From positions 62,001 through 126,000 of the forward strand of contig CAUYUJ010019282.1 of assembly GCA_963575745.1 (NCBI GenBank): a DNA stretch of 64,000 nucleotides, in the 5' to 3' direction. Below the pieces are notes generated by a model. That model was given only the letters and a program-made list of their open reading frames with translations, was not told where the DNA came from and searched no databases. Source of the stretch: Prorocentrum cordatum (Eukaryota; Sar; Dinophyceae; Prorocentrales; Prorocentraceae). The first letter of the stretch is position 1, and each line of letters starts with the position of its first letter. The translations under genes and the position numbers were made by a program. Of this stretch, positions 1 through 11,523 are shown piece after piece.

Positions 1-3000
1 GCGCCGCGGAACCAGCGCATCCTGGCGAAGTGGGACTCTACCATGGATGCATTCCAGCAGGAGAAGATACTCGGAGGCGACTTCAACATGGGCCCCGAGG
101 TGCTGGAGAGCTCGGAGATCGTCGGCAGGATGCACGGGGTCATCGCGCGCGGCGCGAACACGGGCACCTGCGTGAGGACAGACCGAGAGAGAAGCACGCG
201 GGACTACTTCATTGTCTTGCGGGGCCTGGCGTCGGAGACGCTCAAGGTACAGGTGATGGAAGGCTGCCGCACGGCGCCGCGCCTGCCAGCGAAGCTGGCT
301 CTGCCCGTGCGCCACCGCGACACCAGCAATATCTACGTGCCATGCAAGAGGACGCCCTGGCCAATGACGCGGCCGACGGGATGCCCGACGCAGCCGGTGG
401 CCTGGCCAAGGCCACTAGCAAGCGGCAGGGGGCACACGCAGGCCCACATCGACGGGTGCTGGAGCGAGCTGGGGAATGCCTGCGAGAAGCACGCGAACAA
501 GTACCGCGGCTGCGAGGGCGAGGACGCCTGCAAGCGACAGGGCCACTTCAAGAGGGCGAACTACAGGTGGCAGCAGCGCCGGCCCAAGCCGCGCGGCGTG
601 CGCAGCGGCCGCACAGCAGCAGCAGCAGTGGGCCGAGGGCGCCCAGTGGCTGGCGCGGCGGCTGAGCCAGCGGCAGGCGTTGGCCCGAGCACGGCGGGAG
701 AGGAGAGATGATGGCACCTGGAGTCGAGGCCAGCACGTCGCGGACGGCCTCCTCAGCCAGGACATCGTCCTCCCGCTGCTCGCGGCGAAGGCGCCTGGGC
801 AGACGGCAGAGGGCAGCGTCGACGCTTCAGGAGGCGACGAGCTGGAAGGAGAAGAGCTGGGGGAAAAGGATGCCCAGGGGGCTCACATCACATGGGGCAC
901 GATCAGCTGGCCGCCTATCGCGCGCGCGCTGTGACAAGCGCCTCGGCAACATAGACGAGGGCGCCCAGTGCTACCTGGACTACATCGCCACCCTGCTGGA
1001 ACTCGCCAGCAGGCGCTACTGGAAGATGGCCCAGGGCGCATCGGCAGCGCACTGGAGACAGTGGGTGGTCAAGCGCGGAATGAACGAAGCGGGGGGGCTT
1101 CGCGAGAGGACCAAGGCGCCCGCTCCACGGCAGCCGCAGACGGGCAAGGAAGGAGGCCGACGACAGCGAGGGGATCCATGCGCTGGCGAATTCGCAGAAA
1201 TCCGTGGGGGCAGCGCTGCAAGACTGGGAGAAGATCTGGGGCGACCCCCTGGATCACCGAGCCCCGTGGCTGCAGCCGCCCACCGCCCTCGAGTGGGCGG
1301 AATGCAGGACGCGGCCCATCACCCCGAGGCAGGTGCTGGAGGCGTGCGGCCGATTCAAGCACAAGACAGGGCTCGGCGAGTCAGGATGGCACCCGCGCCT
1401 GTTGGGCGAGGGAGAAATCCATGGAGCTGCGAGGATTGCCGGCGTCCTCAACGCGCTGGAGGCGGGCGCGCCGTGACCCCACGCGCAGGACACCATCCTC
1501 TTCTACCTGGTGGCGAAGGCGGCAGGCGGCTTCTGCAACCTGGGCCTGATGCCAGAGCTGGCGAGGCCGTGGGAGGCTATCCGCATGCCGCGCGCCAGGT
1601 ATTGGGAGGGCGCCAACCGCAAGCCCTGCGACTGGGCGGCGCGCGGGCGGTCCAGCGAGAGGGCTGCGTGGGAGCAGGCGCTGTTCTGCGAGTCCACGGT
1701 GGCCGAGGGCATAGAGTACGCGGTCACGTACTTCGACCTGGTCAAGTGCTTCGAGTACGTCACGCACAAGGAGGTGTGGCAAGCGGGAACCCGCTCAGGG
1801 TTCAACGCAGTCATCCTCAAGATGGTGCTGCGCATCTACTCCATAGCGCGCCGCATCGTCCTGGACAATGCGTGCGCGGAGGGCAAGGGGCGGGCGCGAA
1901 GCGTCGTGGCGGGCAGCCGCCTCGCGTACCTCTGCCTCGAGATGGTCACCTTCGGGGAGCTCGACGGCGAGGTCGCGGACTACCCATGGGCATCGCTGTG
2001 CCTCCTCTTCGACGACCTGCGGTCGCCGCGGGAGGTGCGAGGATGTCCGTGCAGCACTGGCACGCGCAGGTCGCGCAGCGGCTCATCGACATGTTCGAGG
2101 GACTGGACATGAAGGTCCCCGAAGGCGCGGAGGGTAAGACGGCCACCGTGGCATCGGCCACCGCGTTGCAGGACGGCCTCGCCAAGCGTGTGAGACCGAT
2201 GGGCGTCAGGATGGCGCGGCACGCGGGCCACCTGGGCGTCGCCACAGCAGCGGGCAGGAGGCGACGGGCCACCGCCTTCAGCAAGAGGGCGAGCAAGTAT
2301 ACAGCGCGGCGGGACCGCATACCGCGCATGCGACGCGCGGGGGGCCCACGCAGGCGATCATCAGGCTAGGCAGGGTGCCGTCTGCCATGTACGTGGTGCA
2401 GGTCATGGGCATGGCGAGCTCCACGCTGGTGCGCCTGCGGCAGAGCGTGGCGACCTCCTTCAGGGGCAACACCATGGGCAAGTCAACGCCGCTGGTGCTC
2501 CTGGCCGAGGACCCAGACCCGGGCATCCGCGCCAACGTAAAGCCGCTGGTCAACTGGACCATGGCGTAGCAGGAGGCCGACGGCCAGTCATACCTGCTGC
2601 GCCAGCTCCAGGGTGCCTGGAAGAAGTGGGTATACCGAGTGGGTCGTGCCAAGACCCCATGGCTGCAGGAGCGCGGGCCAACGGAAGCTTTCGTGGCGAC
2701 GACGAAGGGACTGGGCTGGCAGACGCAGGCGGCCACAGCGTCACCATAGGCGAAGAGGTCCTGGACCTCAGGACGCCCCCGATCAAGGAGTTGAATCAGT
2801 GCATCCGCAGGGCCACGGAGGACAGCCTCAGGCAAGAGTGGCTCGGCAAGCACGGGGAGAAGCACGGCATCACCACATTGTTCGTCGAACCCGTGCGTGC
2901 GCTGCTCAAGCGACAGCGAACTGCCTGTTGGACGCTGGAGCAGAAGACGAGAGTCTCTGGAGCGGGGGCGCATGGCCGCGGCAACGGCTATACGACAAGG

Positions 3001-3805
3001 GCGCCGCGCAGGACAACACCTGCAAGGCGTGCCGCGACGGAGCAGGTACGGACCGCCACAGGACCTTCACGTGCGCAGCCAGAGCTGAACACAGACGAGC
3101 TGTGGGAGGACATCACATATGTCACCGCGGGGCGGCGAGGTGGCCTGGAGCATCGGAGGCGCAGCGTGCAGCGTCCGAGGCGCTCTGGGGACGGGGCCGG
3201 GCGCCCGACCCCGCGAAGGAGTCCAGGCTGTGGGACCTGCCCTCCATGGACACCAGCGCCGTGGAGGGCGACTTCATCGGGTTTGTGCATGGTGACATCT
3301 ACACCGACGGCAGCCTCCTGTACGGCGGGTCCCCAGCCCTTCGGCGAGGAGGCCGGGCCTTCGTCCAGCTGGACGAGCACCAGGAGCTGCAGTATGCTGC
3401 GTACGGCCCGCTCGAGGGCCCCCAGAGCGACCAGTCCATCTACAGGAGTGAGCTGGTGGTGATCGCCAAGGTCCTCGAGCGGGCTTGCTTACCCGTCAAG
3501 ATATATTATGATTGCAAGGCCGTGATCGACGGCTTCGAGAAGGGCCCAGCGTGGGCCGCGCGCGCAGACACAGCCCGCAAAGAGGTCTGACTGCGCTGTT
3601 GGAAGCTCGTAGAGGAAAACGGAGGGATCGGGCCGCTAGGAATCATAAAAAAAAAAAAAAAAAAAAAAATAAAAAAAAAAAAAAAAAAAAGAAACAAAAA
3701 AAAAAAAAAAAGAAAAAAAAAAAAAAAAAAAACAGAAAATAAATAAAAAAAAAAAAAACAAAAAAATTACAAGCCGCTAAAAAAAAAAAAAAAAATAAAA
3801 AAAAA

Positions 3806-3841
<36 letters not shown>

Positions 3842-3915
3842 AAAAAAAAAAAAAACACAAAAAAAAAAAAAAAAAAAAACAAACGCTTAAACAAAAAAAA
3901 AAAAAAATAAAAAAG

Positions 3916-3955
<40 letters not shown>

Positions 3956-4215
3956 AATCATTATGCACACGGTTAAAGCTCAAAAAAATAAAAAATTAAA
4001 AAAGAAGTGCCACCAGGGCCCAAAGGGCTCAGATGGGGCCCCAGCGTTGCCTTGGCAATAATCTCGCAGACACCCGCGCGAAGCGCGGGGCCCTGATGAA
4101 TCAGCATGAGGCCTGGCATAGGGCCACTTACGTTCAGAGGTACATATTGATTTCAGATATTCTGGAATTTGCCGCGTACGTCGGGGTCCTCGGCCGCGGG
4201 CTCGAGGACACCTCC
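1..4215 (+). pseudogene. Decayed non-LTR (LINE-type) retrotransposon: EEP endonuclease tail, reverse transcriptase, RNase H
   Basis: Retroelement pieces follow one another on + in shifting frames. At 43-710 the reading ILGGDFNM, then STRDYFIVLRGLA, is the C-terminal half of an EEP endonuclease (GDFN box); the N-terminus lies outside the window. Around 1310-2330 are RT pieces: an FKHKTGLGESGWHPR block, the palm motif A YFDLVKCFEYV near 1730-1760, and a later GHLGV block near 2230 matching the LGV motif after the palm. An RNase H follows: DIYTDGS near 3292-3312, IYRSELVVI near 3440, YYDCKAVIDGF near 3506-3540, and after an A-rich insertion the last box GNNLADTRAKRGA near 4056-4093. Many frameshifts and no clean YxDD box show it is dead. 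EEP-RT-RNase H order is the usual LINE architecture; the clade is not assigned. Confidence 0.8.
3647..3961 (+). mobile_element. A-rich insertion with 9-bp target-site duplication inside the RNase H relic
   Basis: About 306 bp of nearly pure A, with scattered T, C and G, lies between two copies of AGGAATCAT (3638-3646 and 3953-3961). Removing the tract plus one copy restores a reading that runs from GGIGPLG into HTVKA, the region leading to the RNase H histidine box. The simplest reading is a retroposition event that copied only a poly(A) tail and duplicated its target. Later point changes explain the scattered non-A bases. Replication slippage at a short A run would not by itself produce the flanking repeat. 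Confidence 0.6.
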
Positions 4216-4239
4216 GTGGGCCCTGGGCCCCTTGTGGCC

Positions 4240-4345
4240 CTGTGCCGCCCCCCCCCCCCCCCCGACGCCTAGTAGGGGAGTGGAGGACCTTGCGGGCCCG
4301 CCATAGCCCCCACCCGGCCCCGTGGCCCCCCCCCCGCGCCTCCCG
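4240..4345. repeat. C-rich homopolymer stretch
   Basis: Runs of C at 4247-4263 and 4328-4336 interrupted by GC-rich sequence. The stretch 4346-4840 after it holds no recognisable gene. Confidence 0.6.
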
Positions 4346-4844
4346 GGGAGCTCGGAGATCGGATCCAGAGGGCCCGTGCCGAAGTCACCAGATGGTGTGC
4401 CTGCCTAGTAGCTTTCTGTCGAAGGTGTGCCAGGTACGCCAGGGACCGACGGAGAGGTTTACTTTCCAGTTGCCCTGGGGTAGTCCTAGGGTCTTAGCTG
4501 GCCGTTTGAAACGTTTGTGGCACCCCACCACGAATCATATCGGGGATGGACAGACCTCCCTTTAGTAAAACGTGGTTTAGTGAAAACGACCTGAGGCCCA
4601 AACCTGGCGGGCGCAACCCTGGAAAATAACGGCCACGGCCGCCCTCTCGAGAACCGAAAACGGACAATTCCCTAATCGACGTGTCACTGTGGGGTTCTGT
4701 CCACCCCCCGATCAAATATTCGTTGGAGGCCCACGATTGCCCGAAATGGCCTGGGATGAGGGTGGCCTTCCCCTGTTACGTCCGCCGCGCCCTCGGCGCC
4801 ATCGACCCCGAAATCCGCACGAATCCTCCGGAATCCTCTCCTCC

Positions 4845-5010
4845 CTCCTCCCTTCTCCTCCTACTCCTCCACCTCCTCCTCCTCCTCCTCCTCCTCCTTC
4901 TCCTCCTTCTCCGCCTCCACCTCCTTCTCCTCCTCCTCCTCCTCCTCCTCCTCCTCCTCCTCCTCCACCCCCTCCTCCATCTCCTCCCTCCTCCGCCCAC
5001 TCCCCCCCCC
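4845..5010. repeat. CTC/TCC trinucleotide microsatellite
   Basis: Near-continuous CCT units with CTT and CAC interruptions. Long reading frames over it (poly-Pro, poly-Leu, poly-Arg or poly-Glu) are products of the repeat. From 5011 to 5955 I see GC-rich sequence and no supportable gene. Confidence 0.85.
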
Positions 5011-5955
5011 CAGGCGCTCCGCGAGACGCTGCGAGACCACAGCCGCGCCCTCGTGGGCCGAACCTGGAAGCAACCGTTAGGTTGTACTGGGCCCGGGGCT
5101 TTGGGGGCTCCGCGGCTCCGCGCCCTCAGCCTCCCTTTGAGGGGGAGATAGGGGGAGCGATACAGGAGCAAGAAAAAACGACACCGCCACCACCAGGGAT
5201 CACCAGCGGGAGGAGCTAGGGGGTCCCCCCCTGCTGGTGTGGTCCCCCCCCACTCGCTCGGGACATCGCCTATCCCCAGCCAGGGGAGGCATCGTGGACC
5301 TCCTCGCTGGAGGTGGCCCCCCTGGTGGTGGTGGTGTCGTCCCCCGACGATCGAGGGGGGAGCGGCCCAGGGGAAGGGGGAGAATCGATCTGAAATCGAT
5401 GATACATCGCCGATGGATCGGCGATGGGCCGACGATGGCAAAACCGAGCGCTCCTGGGCGAGGTGAGCTATCGGTCCCCTATCGGCTCTCCATGGGCGAT
5501 TGGGCGTATGCTTTCCCCCCCGAGCCTAACCACCCCCACGTTGCCCCTTATCCATCGCCTGCTGCTGCTCTCGGCTTCACGCTACAGTGTCCCTGTAGGC
5601 AAGAGTGACCTTTGGTGCGCGCCTGGCGCGCCTGGGCTTGCCAGCCTCCCCCCGCCCGCGCCCCTCGAAAGCTGGCGCGCACCGGAGGCCATCCCGGCGG
5701 AGGGTCACCCTTTGCGTGCAGGAGGGGTCACCCTTTGCGTGCAGCAGGACTGAAGGGGCCCTGGGACACACAAGTAAATACACACAAACAACAGGATTTC
5801 CCATCCTTCCCCGTGTTTTTGGGATTTTCGCCTTCCCCCCCACTTCCCATAGTTTCCCATATCTTCCTGGGAGTCGATAATTCATTGTGTCCGTGTGTTT
5901 TTCCCCCTCCCGAAGGACGCCGGAAACACACGAGGCTGGATTCGCATGTGTTGGG

Positions 5956-6181
5956 CGCCCGAGTTATCCGGGGTAACTCGGGTCCGGGGTAACTCGGGTT
6001 TGGATTCCCGAAATAGGAACCCGAGTTAGCCCTGACCCGAATTACCCCTGATGAATTGGGGCTCTGGACGCCCGAATTATCTGGGGTAACTCGGGCCGGG
6101 GTAGCCCGGGTTCGGATTCCCGAAAAGCGAACCCGAGTTAGCCCTGACCCGAGTTGCCCCTGATGATTCGGGGCTCTGACG
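5956..6181. repeat. 113-bp tandem duplication rich in GGGTAACTCGGG inverted motifs
   Basis: CGCCCGAGTTATC at 5956 recurs as CGCCCGAATTATC at 6069, and the following ~110 bp match with small differences. Within each unit GGGTAACTCGGG and CCCGAGTTAGCC are mutually complementary, so each unit can fold. 6182-7210 contains no gene I can support, only fragmentary GC-rich frames. Confidence 0.7.
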
Positions 6182-6969
6182 ACCCCCCTCCCTCCGCCCC
6201 CCCGCTGGTGCGCGGGGACCTGTCCATCACCGCCGCCTGCGGCATCGATCTTCGGGGACCTCGGCCGGGGGGGGGGATACCGTGGAGAGCCGACCACAAG
6301 AAAGCTCCCACCAGAGACCCAACCCTGAGACCCAGGGGCGTCCATGGATTTCTGGTGCGGGAACGTCACGCTTTCCATCGCAGAGCCATCGAATGCCAAG
6401 ACACTCAGGGCACCCTGGAGGCAAGCAGGGCGTTTCTTGGCATGGGCCCCCACTGTATGGAGCATTGGCCACCCTGCGAGGTCGCCGAAGATCGATCCCT
6501 TCCCAGGCATCCGGCGTCTTGAACTTCTCCATTGCCGGGCCCCCAGGGAGGTCTGGACCGTCTCCCCGGGGCCGGCTCTTCAGCCTGGGCAGTGTCTTGA
6601 CGGTCCCGGGGCGGCCCCCGAGAGGCCGGGAACTGCGTGAACAACCGCCGCCTTGAGTCCCTCAAGGTGTCGGAAGTCTGGCCTGGGCGGTGACGATGGG
6701 CAGCTCACCCGCCTCGGAGCTGGCCAGCCAGGGCGGGGCCGCCGCGCGCGGCCCCGATGCCGGGGCGACCATCGCAAGCGTCGCGGCCCTCACCGCCCCA
6801 GGTCGCTGGCCACCCGCGCCGCCAGGGACTCGAACAGCTGCCCGACCTCGGCGGAAGGCGGCGCCCGCCCCTCCGCGCCCGTTTCGTGCGCCAGCCGCCG
6901 CTCGCGGAGCGCCGGGCGCGCCCAGGGGCCACTCGGCGGCCCTCGGCGTCCAGGTGGCCTTCGGCGGCC

Positions 6970-7275
6970 AGGTCGTCGTGCTCGTCGTGCTCGTGCTTGT
7001 CGTCGTCGTGGTCGTCGTGGTGGTGCCCAGGGTTACGTAGCAAAGAGGAGCGGGACACATGGTTGGCTTTCCCCGGCGCCTCAGAGCGCCGGAGGCGGCC
7101 GTGCATCGGAAGAGGTGCCCAGCGGCGGGGCCAGAGCTGGCCGGCTGCATGCAGCAGCTGTCTCCCCGACCCGTTTCCCAAACCGTCCCTTTCGCCTGCC
7201 TCGCTGGACGTCAGCGCGCCGTGGGCCCCCGTCGTCGTCGTCGTCGTCGGCGTCGTCGTCGTCGTCGTCGTCCCG
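6970..7275. repeat. GTC-rich simple repeats
   Basis: GTCGTC runs at about 6974-7021 and 7228-7272, separated by unique sequence. Poly-Val and poly-Asp/Thr readings here are repeat products. The second block precedes the truncated LINE that starts near 7500. Confidence 0.7.
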
Positions 7276-7499
7276 ATTTTGAAAATTTTCGGGCACCCTG
7301 GAAATTCTCGTGTCGCCATGGCTGGACGCGGCTCGGAGAACGCGGCTAGGAGAGGCCTGGAGGCCGGGTTCTTGAGCGGCTTTTGTCGCCGTCGTGGCCG
7401 TGGCAATGATGGCACTCGTCGCCAGGGCCACCGTTGTCGTCGTCGTGCTACGCCTCCTCCTCCCCCTCCTCTTCCTCCTCCTCCTCCTCCTCATCAACG

Positions 7500-9769
7500 C
7501 CACGGTCGAGTACAGCAAGTGCTTAGCCGAGCAAGGCTTAGAGATGGAAGACAAATCGGTTATCATCACTACTAACGAGCAGATGACGCACGATATCGCA
7601 TACGAGATCAGACGACAGGGAGGTGCGGTTAAACCAGCCGCATCTGGAAGAGACCTTGGAATCGATCGTGCTGGCACTGTTGCAAGAACGCGACCCACGC
7701 ACACCAAGCGAGTGAAGACAGCCACCGATAGGATGAGGAAGATCAGGACCAAGCTACGCAGGTTACATCGGCACCGCGGACGAATCCTTGTGGTGCAAGG
7801 CCCGACCGCCTCGTTCTTGTATGGCACCAAGATCTATGGCGAACCACCGACAGCCACGACACAACTCCGCAGATCAGCAGCAAAGGCTATTGGCAAGCAC
7901 TGGTTTGGAAGGTGTCTTCAAACATACCTTGACCTTGAGCAAGCTGACCCAGCTGTCAGCATCTTGAAGGGACAGCTCAACACATGGTTCGACACGTGGT
8001 GCCACAGACCAGACCTTCACGAGGGAGCTTGCCGTGCTTGGGGTACCATCTACCGCAACCTTGCGAGTAAGACGCCACAAGACCGATGGAGGCTAGGACG
8101 TGGAATGATCGGCAGTCTCATACTTTCGTTATGGCAAGTTAACTGGGATCCCTTGTCGCCCGTCCTTTGGCTGGATCCTGAAGGCAATGAATGGCAAATG
8201 GGAGATGACGAGCACGCGCACACTAAAGATCCTACGGACGTTATCCACGCAGTTCTCCAGAGCCAGCAAGCAGTATTCTGGGACAAAGCTTCTCGGCACT
8301 GGCTCGGTCAAGGCATGGAAAAGGGAATCGATACCACGGATCTGCGTAAACGTGTTCTTCAGATGCGTCGCCGAGACAAACATCGAGAGGCTGGAGTATT
8401 GCAGACAGCAGCGTGCGCAGCCATGTGGACACCAGCTAGGAGACGAGCATGTTTTGGAGAAGAAGCTGAAGATAAATGCTCGTGTGGGGAAGTTGCAGAC
8501 GACTACCATCGCATATGGGGGAATTGCACACAGCGGCAGGACCATAAAGACTATTCAGTATCAGACACACTCAAGGATCGAGCTGCTGAGGGAGCAAAGG
8601 TGGTGCCCTGTTTTTGGCTCCGTGGTCTATGCCCGAAATAATGGACGATTCCCCCAGAGTGCACCACCGAGAACAACCCGACCAACATCGGCGAGATTGA
8701 GAACGTCGACACGATCCACACGATCACAGGCCCCACAGTTATTTCAACGGACGGTAGTGGTGGATCCCAATCGAGCGACCGCAGATATCGCAGATGCGGA
8801 TGGTCATGGGTATGCCTCCACTACCAAGAAGAATGGAAGATCCGAGCAGCACAACATGGACCACTACCTGGACGGCGCCAGACCAACAATCGAGCGGAGT
8901 TGTGGGCGGTGCTACAAGCGATCAGGTCGACAACGGGACCGCTCACAATTTATGCTGATTCAGACGTTACAACCCACGGATGGCAGAAAGAGCTACACCT
9001 TCGACATGGTCATCGCAGGAGGAATGCCGACATCTGGGACCCTGTGTATTTCGCACTGTGTGTAAGAGCTCCTGCCGAGATGAACCCAGCCAAGGATATC
9101 GGGCTGCGACACATCACGAGCCACATGGACGCGGAGGAGGCGGTCAAGAAACAGGTCAGTGCCGAGGCATGGTTGGGAAAATTGCTGGCCGACGAGCTGG
9201 CGTCCGACGCCGCCTCCGAGCACGACATCCCAGGGGCACAGATGCAATGCTACAACTGGGTACATGCTATTCAGTGCTTGGTCTGGCGACGCTTGATCCG
9301 TGCGCACCTCGACGCGTGCGAGAGCGACAGCCAGGCCATGATCCCAGAAAAGTATAAAACAAGACAGCAACGTAAACAAGCCAGGACTGAGTTGAGAGCC
9401 GTCCTCGAGTCTAGCCCCCACCTCCTCGTTCGCTCGCGATGTAGATGGCAGTGTAGCAAGTGTAACGAACAAGTCAGTAGGAACGCTGGAGGAGCTGTAA
9501 TTAAACACTGGCTTAAAGAATGTAGCATAGCCTCGTCCAAACGGAAGAGAGGCACAGCCATCCGCGTAGGTGCAATAACCATTCACCCCACCCACATCAT
9601 GCAATTCACTGAGAAATTTAGCCTCTGGTGGTGCACTAGATGTGGCCGTCGTACCAAAGGTACTGACGGGGGTAGTATCAAGGGCCTTTTTGATAAATGC
9701 CAGGAACCCACTAAGAATGGGAAATATGTTTTATCGTGTATGAAGCAGGGCAAGGAACCGCCACACTAG
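7500..9769 (+). pseudogene. 5'-truncated LINE ORF: RT C-terminal region, zinc knuckle, RNase H and two Cys-His fingers; one in-frame TAA
   Basis: One frame runs from near 7400 to 9769 with a single stop, TAA at 8639-8641. ATVEYSKCLAEQGLEMEDKS (from about 7499) and GRDLGIDR (7646) are the post-palm RT blocks, so the RT catalytic part is missing. A CSCG...H...C zinc knuckle lies near 8478-8526. After the stop comes RNase H: STDGSGG (8744-8764), NNRAELWAVL (8886-8915), YADSDVTTHGW (8951-8983), HITSHM (9110-9127) and LLADELA (9182-9202). Two CxxC...H/C fingers lie near 9445-9520 and 9625-9700. Similarity across the stop is continuous, so I read it as a recently broken copy. The ~2.3 kb retained and loss of the 5' part fit incomplete target-primed reverse transcription. 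Confidence 0.85.
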
Positions 9770-9845
9770 GCCGCGGGAGGCCTCGGGGCCCATGTGGCGC
9801 CATCGCTCGCTCGTCGTGCGATCCTCGACTTCGTCGTCGCCGAAC

Positions 9846-10256
9846 ATTCCCGAACACTCCTCCTCCTCCGCCTCATCCTCCTCTTCCTCCTCCTCCTCAT
9901 CCTCCTCCTTTTCATTCGTTTCCTCCTTTTCCTCCTTTTCCTCCTCCTCCTCCTCATCCTCATCGTCCTCCGCATCCCCCTCCTCATCATCATCATCATC
10001 ATCATCAACATCATCGTCATCGTCATCGTCATCAACAGCATCATCATCAGCATCATCATCATCACCATCATCATCATGATCATCATCATGATCATCATCA
10101 TCGCCATCATCATCTTCATCGTCATCATCATCACCACCACCATCATCATCATCAGCATCAGCATCATCATCATCATCATCATAATCATCATCATCACCAG
10201 CATCATCATCATCATCATCATAATGAATAATAATCATCATCATCATCATCATCATC
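9846..10256. repeat. TCC then TCA trinucleotide microsatellite
   Basis: CCT/TCC units (9850-9980) change to TCA/ATC units (9980-10256) with imperfections. It follows the 3' end of the LINE by about 80 bp. Poly-His, poly-Asp and poly-Met frames here are not genes. 10257-10543 holds unique sequence without a recognisable gene. Confidence 0.9.
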
Positions 10257-10543
10257 CGTCCTCGTCCCGTCCCCTGTCTGTTACTCCCCCCTCCTCTCGC
10301 TCATGGCGTGCGACTGGGGCAGGGAAGGAGGGTACGAAGGAGGCTGGGCGCAGGGAGGCGAGAGTGGGAGACGGTGGAGGTAGGGAGGAATCGAATCGAA
10401 TCGAGCTCTGGGGGCAGTTCAATCAGCTCGTCTGCGTGAGAAGCCTGGGTCACTCCTGGCGGCTTTCACCACTTTATAACTCGAAACTGCTTGCCTATAC
10501 GCCATGAGGACCTGCCAAGGTATTTACGTGGCCGCCGTGCAGG

Positions 10544-10574
10544 TAATCCAGAAGCCGCATTAAAGTGATCATTT
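10544..10574 (+). repeat. Left terminal inverted repeat
   Basis: Begins TAATCCAGAAGCCGCATTAA and continues to ATTT at 10574. The exact reverse complement is at 35200-35230. The first TA is taken as the target dinucleotide. Confidence 0.9.
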
Positions 10575-10585
10575 GTGTTTTGGCC

Positions 10586-10668
10586 CCCCCTCTGTCACAG
10601 AGGGGGTCAAATATGCCCCCCCTCTGTCACAGAGGGGGTCTAAGATGCCCCCCCTCTGTCACGGAGGA
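10586..10668. repeat. Left subterminal palindrome array
   Basis: Three copies about 30 bp apart of a palindrome with core CCCTCTGTCACAGAGGG: two with 10-bp arms and a one-base centre (10586-10606, 10618-10638) and a damaged third (about 10650-10668). Similar arrays lie at the right end and in the middle. Repeated subterminal palindromes are a common form of transposase-binding site, which is inference here. Confidence 0.85.
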
Positions 10669-10878
10669 CCTCGTTCCGGGTGCTCTTCTGCCACGGGAGC
10701 TCCCGATACGATTGGAGACAATAAAATGTGATAGCGGGATGGGGGATTGGAGGGGGAGGGAGAAGAAAACGATGAAGGAGAGGAGGCAACGACAACGCCG
10801 ATGAAAGCACCGTTTCTTTTTCCTTTTCCGCTCGGGCAGCGGTCGCCGAGCACGACGGCGCGCGCGAGTCGCCGCCGC

Positions 10879-11421
10879 TCACGATGCATTGGCAAGGCCT
10901 CCGCTGCTGCGGAGGGTCGACGTTCGGCCGATGAGGCCTCCATCCGCTGCTGCGGAGGGGCGGCTCCTGTGCGATGGTTCAGCTAAGTTCTTCCCAGGGA
11001 TTGGTCTCGGGGGGGTGTTCGACCCACCTCCAAGATGTCGTGGTCGTGGCCTCCCAGTGCCCCTGGCCGCTACTCCACCCACTGTGGCTGCTCCACCAGT
11101 CACTGGGGCGTTGGTCGCTGCCGAATGCAACTTGCATGTCGCGCCAGGCGGAGTCGACCATGCGGTCCTGCAGCGAGAAGCCTCGCCGCTCGGCTGTTGC
11201 CACTCGCGCTCCTCGCCCTCCTTGGTGCGCCACCACTCATCCCTGCGCCACTCCCCGTCTGTTGGTTGCTGCCGTGGCGTCTGTGGCCTCCGCTGCTGCG
11301 GGAGCTCTGGCGGCTCGTGGCCGAGGGCAGCGATCGCGTCCGAGATGTAGCTGGCGGCGCCGCGCTGCCCTCGCTGCTCCAGCCCTGCCCTGGAGATGGG
11401 CACTGCGGGGTCGGCTGCCAC
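10879..11421 (-). CDS. Uncertain ORF near the left end of the giant element
   Basis: A 180-codon minus frame containing hairpin-derived PQQR and PSAAADGG readings. A neighbouring minus frame (10979-11236) is Trp/Ser-rich (SDWWSSHSGW), resembling the Trp-rich start of the 34.6-kb gene. Neither matches a family I know. It lies downstream of the EEP gene and may be that gene's 3' UTR or a decayed cargo gene. Confidence 0.25.
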   Translation of the reverse strand: MAADPAVPISRAGLEQRGQRGAASYISDAIAALGHEPPELPQQRRPQTPRQQPTDGEWRRDEWWRTKEGEEREWQQPSGEASRCRTAWSTPPGATCKLHSAATNAPVTGGAATVGGVAARGTGRPRPRHLGGGSNTPPRPIPGKNLAEPSHRSRPSAAADGGLIGRTSTLRSSGGLANAS

Positions 11422-11523
11422 CTTGGGGGTGATAAGTAATTATTTCTATAAGTATCCCCTCCCTGTCAACTCCCGCCCCTTTCCGACACTCACTTCCTTG
11501 TGTCATCCCTCGTCCTGCTCAGC

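Noticed and set aside
30-665. 211-aa alternative + ORF at the window start
   Set aside because: Shadow frame of the EEP/RT relic; it is Arg/Ala-rich without motifs, while the overlapping frame has GDFNM and STRDYF.
3643-3960. Long poly-Lys/poly-Phe ORFs
   Set aside because: They are translations of the A-rich insertion and have no protein-like sequence.
9731-10255. Poly-Asp, poly-His and poly-Met ORFs
   Set aside because: Products of TCA/ATC trinucleotide repeats; the same applies at 41.08-41.78 kb and 31.0-33.1 kb.
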